Shown: positions 46,033 to 51,727 of the stretch, one piece after another
Numbering within the stretch: position 1 is the first letter of the stretch
Layout of the letters: each line of letters opens with the position of its first letter
From: Burkholderia arboris
GTDB taxonomy: Bacteria > Pseudomonadota > Gammaproteobacteria > Burkholderiales > Burkholderiaceae
Assembly (NCBI RefSeq): GCF_902499125.1
Contig: NZ_CABVPX010000021.1
Location: 1-64,000 of the forward strand
Length of the DNA stretch: 64,000 bases
Direction: 5' to 3'
Notes under the pieces: model-generated
The model's database searches: none
Told to the model about the DNA's origin: nothing
The model's input: the letters and a program-made list of their open reading frames with translations, nothing else
Translations under genes and position numbers: made by a program

Positions 46033-46317
46033 TTAGAGGGCGCTCGAAAAAAAGCCCTGTTTCTCGCGATTGTCGTCAATGACGCTCTCGGCATAGCGCA
46101 GCGACGCACGACGTGCGTTACCGGCGGTATCGAACGGGCCGTCGTCGAGAAGCCTGAACGTCTGGCTCTGCGTCAGCGTGTCGGTGGTGCCGCGAAGACA
46201 GATCTTGACCGCTGCATCGAAGCCGGCATCGTAGTTATGCGGGCAGCCATCCAACGCAGGCACGTGCGGGTAAATCAGTGGATAGATCTCGAATCCACGG
46301 TAGATATGCATGCTCAC
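46033..46317 (-). CDS. hypothetical small protein
   Basis: The product is about 94 residues. A GTG at 46317 lies at ideal distance from GGGAG; the ATG two codons later is an alternative. The sequence MHIYRGFEIYPLIYPHVP, then ALDGCPHNYDAGFDAAVKI and ASLRYAESVIDD looks like a small alpha/beta protein. It is the first gene of the minus-strand small-gene run. Family not recognised. Confidence 0.5.
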   Translation of the reverse strand: MSMHIYRGFEIYPLIYPHVPALDGCPHNYDAGFDAAVKICLRGTTDTLTQSQTFRLLDDGPFDTAGNARRASLRYAESVIDDNREKQGFFSSAL

Positions 46318-46796
46318 AATGAACTCCCAGCGATCGATTGCGGCGACTCGCAAGGACGAGCGTATGCAGCCAGCATCGCCTGATGCATGGCGCGACGGGT
46401 CGGGGTGAAAGGGACAAACGTTGCGAGCGAGGAAATGCGCGACGCAACACGGTGGCAGGTGGAGGGCGAGCGGTCAAACGGCAAACGGGTGCTCGAACGA
46501 AACCATCATACGCGCATCGTCGATTGGGCGTCCATCTTATTTCGACTGCGACCCGGCGGATGACGAAGTGCCTTGCCGCACCGCGCCAATGGGACACCAC
46601 ATGCCGTCGCGCCCTCGTTCACCGAGGCGCTTACGCCGTGGCCTGTTGACCGGATGAAGGCCACGCCGAGTGCAGCCGACGCGCTGAACATGTCGATCAC
46701 TGTCGTCGATGAGGCTTGAGCACGCGCTCGCCCTGCTCAACCCCGGGTTGCGGGCAATCCGTGCGGCCACCGCCAACGGTCGGTCGCAATCGCCTA
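46318..46796. other. gap without a supportable gene
   Basis: About 480 bp lie between the small-gene run and relic copy C. Overlapping short frames exist on both strands, but none has a convincing ribosome-binding site and family pattern. It may be decayed coding sequence. Confidence 0.4.
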
Positions 46797-46988
46797 CAAC
46801 TGACCGGGCGTCGAACTTCGAGCAGTGCCGTACGGGCCACTGATCAACTTGGGCAGCCCAAGCAACTTTTCGCGGTCACATGAGCACGCCTCTGCCGCAG
46901 TACCCGCTACCGCCACTCCCATGATGCAGCAGTACCTGCGCCTTATCTGATAAGGCCCTATCGCAAAAGCTACGCTTCAACCTACGCC
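46797..46988 (+). repeat. mutS 5'-end relic with non-mutS tail (copy C)
   Basis: It begins with a degenerate mutS leader (CAACTGACCG, AACTTCGAGCAG, CCCAAGCAACTT), then ATGAGCACG where mutS has ATGACCACG. The exact mutS segment ATGATGCAGCAGTACCTGCGC is at 46921-46941. From there it continues CTTATCTGATAAGGC, an almost perfect palindrome with the preceding GC, and then TACGC-type repeats absent from mutS. Confidence 0.8.
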
Positions 46989-47083
46989 GGGTCGTTCGAT
47001 CTAACGGCATTCATTCGACCACCGTGTGCCGGTCGGGCATACCAAGGACATCGCGCTTCCCTTTCCAGGCGACCAACACGAAC

Positions 47084-47426
47084 ATGGCAGCCCCCCCTGA
47101 CCCGGTATCACGACTTCAAAAGCTACGTTTTGTTGTCTGCCCCAGACGACTTCCCCGCAGAAGACTATTTGTCAGCGGACGAGCAAATGACGCTTGAGAA
47201 GGCTTTTGTCGAGTTGCTAAGCGCCTTGCCTGTTGTCGTGCCCAAGGTTTCCTCAGATTGCCTCCCTCTTCTGAGAACAATGCTTGAGATGTCGCTGGAG
47301 GCGTACCAATGCGGCGACCCCATCCGCGGCGCTCACATCCTCCAGGAATTCGAGGGGCTAATTTGGCCCAGCCGCGTACTTCCCGAGCGGTTCGCCATTG
47401 AAGCAAAAAACCGACTGAGTCGGTAG
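47084..47426 (+). pseudogene. small hypothetical gene with an out-of-frame start at a C7 tract
   Basis: The open frame from 47130 (TTG) to 47426 encodes 98 acidic, helical residues (PDDFPAEDYLSADEQMTLEK ... RAHILQEFEGLIW-like end). The nearest good ATG, at 47084, is in another frame because of seven C residues at 47091-47097. With six Cs it would read MAAPLTRYHDFKSYVLLSAP straight into the frame. So this is a frameshifted gene, a phase-variable gene, or a sequencing artefact. No known family. Confidence 0.45.
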
Positions 47427-47456
47427 CCAACTGTCCCTCATCTTCGGGCATCAATC

Positions 47457-47747
47457 CTATTCTTGCGGCCTCGGTGGCTCCGGCGGATGTGGCGGATCGT
47501 GCGGACCATTTGATGCACCACCGTGATCCGGATCGGGTGTCGGCGTTTGAGGCCCCCCAAGGCGTTCGCCATTGAGCAACCCCTTCTGCTGCGCGTGCAT
47601 TTTTTTTGGCTTGACCACCGGATGGCCCAAAATTGGTCCGTGCCCCGAAGGTTGAGGCAGATCGACCAGGCCCGCTGACCACGCGAACGGCAATGCGACG
47701 ACTAGCATTGCTCCAACGGCTAAACGTTTCGTCGCAGAACGACCCAT
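47457..47747 (-). CDS. small secreted proline-rich protein
   Basis: This 96-residue protein has a typical signal peptide (1-25, cleavage near AWSAG). The mature part is low complexity and proline rich, ending HDPPHPPEPPRPQ. An AAGGAGG ribosome-binding site 6 nt before the ATG makes it a convincing gene. It is the only secreted product between relic copies C and D. Function unknown. Confidence 0.65.
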   Translation of the reverse strand: MGRSATKRLAVGAMLVVALPFAWSAGLVDLPQPSGHGPILGHPVVKPKKMHAQQKGLLNGERLGGPQTPTPDPDHGGASNGPHDPPHPPEPPRPQE

Positions 47748-47812
47748 ATCGCCTCCTTACGTCTTCTATGCGATCAGCTTCAGGGGCATGCGCACGCGCG
47801 ATAACGCGTCCA

Positions 47813-48068
47813 TACAGACACAATCTAGACCGTCGACCGCAACCCGCCCCTCGGGGTTAGCACTACGTTGCGGGTTGCATTCGCGCTATGAAACGTGGGG
47901 CAGGGGTTCTGAAATTTGGGCGAAGGCACTGGAACATTCCGGCGCGCAAAGCAACTTTTTCCCGTCAAATGAGCACCAACCCTATCGCAGTCGCTGCAAA
48001 CGTCACTCCAATGATGCAGCAGTACCTGCGGCTTATCTGACAAGACCATCTGCGCAAACCTACGCTTG
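47813..48068 (+). repeat. mutS 5'-end relic with long leader and non-mutS tail (copy D)
   Basis: This is the longest relic. CACAATCTAGAC, CGACCGCAAC, GGGGTTAGCACTACGT and GGGGCAGG match the far upstream region of mutS (51444-51545). AAGCAACTTTTTCCC and ATGAGCACC follow. ATGATGCAGCAGTACCTGCG is at 48011-48030, then GCTTATCTGACAAGACC and CGCAAACCTACGC as in copies C and E. The unit is therefore about 250 bp. Confidence 0.8.
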
Positions 48069-48188
48069 ATATTCAGACGGCAGGTCCTTGTCTCACGCGA
48101 TCGCTTCTTCGCAAAAGTCTCCACTCAACATTCCGCACTGCTGTTGGATTGCGCCTGACTCGGCGCCGACTCATTTTTCTCCGGCGCG

Positions 48189-48215
48189 TGCATCCAATCA
48201 CCGACCTTGAACGTA
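48189..48215 (+). promoter_or_regulatory. candidate ECF promoter of the sigma factor gene
   Basis: TGCATCC, exactly 16 nt, CGTA. The same arrangement occurs upstream of the fasciclin gene at 49712-49738. The spacing fits -35 and -10 elements of ECF sigma factors, and the position suggests autoregulation. Confidence 0.55.
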
Positions 48216-48350
48216 CATGAGCTGACTGGCTCGGAGCGGTCCTGGGATCGCGATACGATGGCAGGTGCAGACCATTGCTATCGTTCCCGACTTCGTGACA
48301 CCTCAAAGGCCGCTACGGATTCAGACCACCCGGTGGAGCATACAGTGCAC

Positions 48351-48944
48351 ATGAGAAGCAATCTCGCGTCTGAAGGTGATAGGTCGACCGGCGATTCCGA
48401 GAACCGCCGGCGCGAAGAACTCAACCGGCTTCTCCTCGACGTGGGTACCGGCGATCAAGATGCGTTCAGCATCCTCTACCGCCGCACCTCTGCAAAAATG
48501 TTCGGAGTGTGCGTGACGATGCTGCGAGATCGCGGTGAAGCCGAGGAGGTGTTGCAGGAGGTCTATGTCACGGTATGGCATCGGGCCGGGACGTTCGATC
48601 CGGCACTGGCCAGCGCAATTACATGGCTGGGGGCCATCGCGCGCAATCGGGCGATCGACTGCCTTCGACGTCACCGCGAGGTGCGCGTCGACGAGTCGAC
48701 GATGGAAGAAGCGGTCGACGAACGACCGTCACCCGTCACAGTGGCTGAAAGCAGCGAGGAACGGCGACGGCTGGAGCATTGCCTGGAAAATCTGCCGGTC
48801 ACGCAGCGGAGCGTCGTGCGAGAGGCATTCTTTTCGGGCGCAACGTATGCGGAACTGGCTGACCGCCTTCGTGTTCCGCTCGGTACGTTGAAAAGCTGGA
48901 TTAGGCGCAGTTTGCTCCAACTCAAAGCTTGCCTCGAACGATGA
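48351..48944 (+). CDS. ECF RNA polymerase sigma factor (SigK-like)
   Basis: This is a 197-residue sigma-70 family ECF factor. Region 2 includes DAFSILYRRTSAKMFGVCVT, the core-binding EEVLQEVYVTVWHRA and the -10 recognition helix WLGAIARNRAIDCLRR. Region 4 includes LPVTQRSVVREAFFSG and YAELADRLRVPLGTLKSWIR. A GTG two codons upstream (48345) has better spacing from GGTGGAG and could be the start. Its stop overlaps the anti-sigma start by ATGA. With the adjacent fasciclin gene this resembles the SigK-RskA-MPT70/83 arrangement of mycobacteria. Confidence 0.9.
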   Translation: MRSNLASEGDRSTGDSENRRREELNRLLLDVGTGDQDAFSILYRRTSAKMFGVCVTMLRDRGEAEEVLQEVYVTVWHRAGTFDPALASAITWLGAIARNRAIDCLRRHREVRVDESTMEEAVDERPSPVTVAESSEERRRLEHCLENLPVTQRSVVREAFFSGATYAELADRLRVPLGTLKSWIRRSLLQLKACLER

Positions 48945-49663
48945 ACACCCCACTTTCCGGCCCGAATGACATTCGTTGTGCCGAATACGTGTTGGGCGTG
49001 CTCGACGGGACGGAGCGCTGGCAGTTCGAACAGGCCATGCAGCGCGATCCCCAACTGGCCACGAGTGTTGTCAACTGGCAAAACTATTTGATGCCGCTAA
49101 ACGACGATATTGTCGACATCGAGCCTCCGTCGTACGTGTGGGTACGCGTCCAGAAAGACTTGGGATTGGCACCCGCCAACCGGCCCCGACCACGAGCCGG
49201 TTTCTGGAACAATCTGCGTGGCTGGCGCTGGATCGGTATCGGTTCAAGCATCGCGGCTGTTGCACTAGCCGTCCTGCTCGTTCTACCGCCCCGCGCACCC
49301 ACCGTTACGGAAACCGGTCACGATGGCTACAGGATTGCAAGCCTCATCCGTGAAGGTGGCACCGCCGGCTGGACCGCGATCGTCGATGTGGAGCACGCGC
49401 GCATGCTCGTTGCGCCAGCTGGCAATATCCCCTTCGTGGCCAATCGCTCTACCGAACTGTGGTTGATTGCACCAGGTGGGCAACCCGCTTCCCTCGGCTT
49501 GATCGCCGCAGACCGTCCGACCGTCGTGGCGATTTCGAAAGCGACGCTCGCCTCGCTTGATGCCCACGCAGTGCTGGCCGTGTCGCTTGAACCGCGCGGC
49601 GGCTCGTCGACCGGGCAACCGACTGGCCCAGTGCTCGCACAAGGTGCCATCGGCGGCGTATAG
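48941..49663 (+). CDS. RskA-like anti-sigma factor
   Basis: This is a membrane-bound anti-sigma factor of 240 residues. The N-terminal cytoplasmic part IRCAEYVLGVLDGTERWQFE is the sigma-binding region typical of RskA. One membrane helix follows at about 106-124 (IAAVALAVLLVLPP). The periplasmic C-terminal domain resembles RskA_C (AGWTAIVDVEHARMLV ... ELWLIAPGGQPASLG). A 4-bp ATGA overlap with the sigma gene indicates coupled translation. Release of the sigma factor presumably needs proteolysis by site-1/site-2 proteases; this is inference. Confidence 0.88.
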   Translation: MNTPLSGPNDIRCAEYVLGVLDGTERWQFEQAMQRDPQLATSVVNWQNYLMPLNDDIVDIEPPSYVWVRVQKDLGLAPANRPRPRAGFWNNLRGWRWIGIGSSIAAVALAVLLVLPPRAPTVTETGHDGYRIASLIREGGTAGWTAIVDVEHARMLVAPAGNIPFVANRSTELWLIAPGGQPASLGLIAADRPTVVAISKATLASLDAHAVLAVSLEPRGGSSTGQPTGPVLAQGAIGGV

Positions 49664-49711
49664 GCCAGGCACACGGGCCGTCCATCGCAGTCGCGGATTA
49701 GCAAGGACGCA

Positions 49712-49738
49712 TGCATCCGTCTCCGGGTTCGTCTCGTA
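49712..49738 (+). promoter_or_regulatory. candidate ECF promoter of the fasciclin gene
   Basis: TGCATCC, 16 nt, CGTA, identical in elements and spacing to the site upstream of the sigma factor gene. It lies 48 bp upstream of the fasciclin ATG. Confidence 0.55.
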
Positions 49739-49786
49739 TCTTCGATTGCTTCCAGCCGGAAGCATCGATCTTTCGGGAGAACCCAG

Positions 49787-50368
49787 ATGGAATCCTGCAG
49801 CAAACTGAGAATGACCGCCATGATGCTCACGCTGGCGATCGCCCTGGGCGCTACACATGCCTCTAACGCGGGTTCGATGTCCATGGAAAAAACCGTGGAG
49901 GTGGGCGGCGCAGCGATGTATCCGTCGAAGAATATCGTCGAGAACGCTGTGAACTCGAACGACCACACGACGCTGGTTGCAGCCGTGAAGGCCGGCGGAC
50001 TGGTCGATACCTTGTCGAGCAAGGGCCCGTTCACGGTTTTCGCGCCAACTAACGAGGCATTCGCCGCGCTACCGACCGGAACGGTGCAGACATTACTTAA
50101 GCCGGAAAACAAGGCGACGCTGGTCAAGATACTCACGTATCACGTCGTACCCGGACGCCTCACCGCACATGATCTGGCCGTGGCGGTTGACCAAGGCGGC
50201 GGAAAGGCAATGCTGAAGACGATCGAGGGTGACTCGCTGATCGTCAGCCATGACGCAAAGGGATGGGCTATCACCGACGACAAGGGCAATGTCGCACATG
50301 TGACGATCGGCGACGTCATGCAGTCCAACGGAGTGATTCACGTGGTCGATACTGTACTGTTGCCGTGA
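49787..50368 (+). CDS. secreted fasciclin (FAS1) domain protein
   Basis: The 193-residue product has a signal peptide (about 1-29). A single FAS1 domain covers about 45-193: KNIVENAVNSNDHTTLVAAV, the first conserved box GPFTVFAPTNEAFAALP, the YHVVPG box and the final NGVIHVVDTVLLP. FAS1 domains mediate adhesion or binding outside the cell. It is the likely main target of the upstream sigma factor, given the shared promoter motif and the parallel with MPT70/MPT83. Confidence 0.92.
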   Translation: MESCSKLRMTAMMLTLAIALGATHASNAGSMSMEKTVEVGGAAMYPSKNIVENAVNSNDHTTLVAAVKAGGLVDTLSSKGPFTVFAPTNEAFAALPTGTVQTLLKPENKATLVKILTYHVVPGRLTAHDLAVAVDQGGGKAMLKTIEGDSLIVSHDAKGWAITDDKGNVAHVTIGDVMQSNGVIHVVDTVLLP

Positions 50369-50460
50369 TACCCGTAAAGTGCCAAGGGAACGGGCCGCGA
50401 TCGACTGATCTCCAATATGTCGCCCCGTTCCCGATACGAGCGTGCCCGACCACATTAGCC

Positions 50461-50610
50461 GCTGGCAAACAGAAGCAGCCAAAGCACCTTTCCCCGGCCA
50501 CATGAGCACATAAACCGCCGCCGTACCTGCAACCGCCCCCCCGATGATGCAGCAGTACCTGCGCCTTAACTGACAAGGCTCAACGCGCAAACCTACGCCA
50601 AGACCTACGC
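50461..50610 (+). repeat. mutS 5'-end relic with non-mutS tail (copy E)
   Basis: GCTGGCAAAC, AAAGCACCTTTCC and CCACATGAGCAC resemble copies C and D. ATGATGCAGCAGTACCTGCGC is exact at 50544-50564. It is followed by CTTAACTGACAAGGC and CGCAAACCTACGC with a second CCTACGC, the same tail as in copies C and D. Stop codons interrupt any mutS reading frame. Confidence 0.8.
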
Positions 50611-50632
50611 TGAAGTTTTTCCGAATCGGCGC

Positions 50633-50929
50633 TTATCGCACCCGGTAAATCTCGGCTTTCCAGTCGAGCAGGAATTCGGCAACTCGCGTGGAATGTCCCG
50701 GATTCCCGTTCAGACCCATCCTCTCAGTGGCAACGTTATCCAAGTATGCCGCGATGGATGAGACGTCCGCTCCCCCCTGCAACATTGAGAACACTTCCGG
50801 CAAATAACTTTGGTATTCGTCACGTGTAACAGCATTTGGTGCAACACCGATAGGGTCCCATACGTAGTACAGAACCTCATCGACTCGTCGGTATAGCTCC
50901 AACTCAGTACCGCCCAGCTTCTGTCCCAT
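50633..50929 (-). CDS. orphan immunity-like small protein
   Basis: This 98-residue soluble protein has GAGGCGG upstream of the ATG. VDEVLYYVWDPIGV, TRDEYQSYLPEVFSML and the helical C-terminus recall a small family often seen near polymorphic toxins and proposed as immunity or orphan immunity proteins. I recall the pattern but cannot verify the family here. No toxin gene is next to it. It lies in the module between copy E and mutS together with another immunity-like gene. Confidence 0.55.
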   Translation of the reverse strand: MGQKLGGTELELYRRVDEVLYYVWDPIGVAPNAVTRDEYQSYLPEVFSMLQGGADVSSIAAYLDNVATERMGLNGNPGHSTRVAEFLLDWKAEIYRVR

Positions 50930-51080
50930 ACCGCCTCAATTCGCTTTCCGCGATCGCCCCTCAGCGAAGGGGCACGCCAATTGTCAACGATCTAGACCTC
51001 GATGCCGGCTGACCGCTCCTGGCTGGTAGCGGCGTCGGCCGACGGGAAGTGAGTGGGTTGCATCTCATGGCCAACCTCGT

Positions 51081-51314
51081 TCACTCGGAAGCCCCCTCGA
51101 TAGCCTTTAAAATCATTTGTTGGTCGTCGATTACACTCTCATCTCCGGAAAAGCGGGACATCTCCATATGCCCATCGTCGAACACGTCGATCTCGATACG
51201 CTCACCTGGCACAGTTATCGAGATCAGAATGGTGTCCGGGCGATGTCGGCCCAATGTATAAAAGAGGCGGCGTTCGTCGAGGTTACTAAGCAATTCGTAC
51301 AAGGGATGCGTCAT
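51081..51314 (-). CDS. orphan immunity-like small protein
   Basis: The 77-residue acidic product has GGAGG ideally placed before the ATG at 51314. The core RRLFYTLGRHRPDTILISIT with VPGERIEIDVFDDGHMEMS resembles a widespread short protein family found singly near toxin systems and in accessory clusters. The function is inferred only from that recollection. No partner toxin is visible. Confidence 0.55.
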   Translation of the reverse strand: MTHPLYELLSNLDERRLFYTLGRHRPDTILISITVPGERIEIDVFDDGHMEMSRFSGDESVIDDQQMILKAIEGASE

Positions 51315-51443
51315 ATGTCCTCCGTCACGGTCGGCAGATCACGACAAAGCCGAAAATGACACGGTAGGTCGATTCGTTCACGTAGCGGTCTCCGGTCGAC
51401 ATATCGAGGAAATGGACAGAACGTCCGATGTTCGATCAGCGAA

Positions 51444-51727
51444 CCCGTACAGTCACAATCTAGACTGCCGACCGCAACTGGTGTGCCGGGGTTAGCACTA
51501 CGTGGCGGGTAGCGCCCGCAGCGCAAAGCCCACGAGCTGGGGCAGGAACACGGGTCGCTGCCGATTCCCAACGTCTGCAACTGGCCGAACGGCGAACTTC
51601 GCGCAGTCGTGTCCGGCCCGCTGGTAAACTCGGGCAACCAAAGCAACAACCTCATGCCTGACCTATGACCACGCTGTCGCCCGAAGCCTTCGCCGGCCAC
51701 ACCCCCATGATGCAGCAGTACCTGCGC
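51444..51727 (+). repeat. mutS leader and first codons (reference copy of the repeat)
   Basis: This is the intact unit from which the relics at 42.6, 43.3, 46.8, 47.8 and 50.5 kb can be recognised: CACAATCTAGACTG, GGGGTTAGCACTACGT, CGGCGAACTTCGCGC, CGGGCAACCAAAGCAACAAC, the ATG at 51665 and ATGATGCAGCAGTACCTGCGC at 51707. It includes the mutS promoter region, although I cannot point to clear -35/-10 boxes. The 350 bp upstream of mutS (51315-51664) contain no other gene. Confidence 0.75.

Noticed and set aside
46338..46700. Overlapping frames on both strands between the S21 cluster and relic copy C
   Set aside because: No ribosome-binding site and no recognisable pattern; treated as a gap.
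48066..48350. The sigma factor frame is open to a start at 48207
   Set aside because: The extension covers the candidate ECF promoter and has no family similarity; the start near 48351 is preferred.
42441..51664. CRISPR array as explanation for the repeated segments
   Set aside because: Repeats are 60-280 bp, degenerate, kilobases apart and derived from mutS; no short regular spacers and no cas genes.
42441..51664. Insertion sequence as the cause of the repeats
   Set aside because: No transposase frame, no terminal inverted repeats around a single unit, and the repeated sequence is host mutS.
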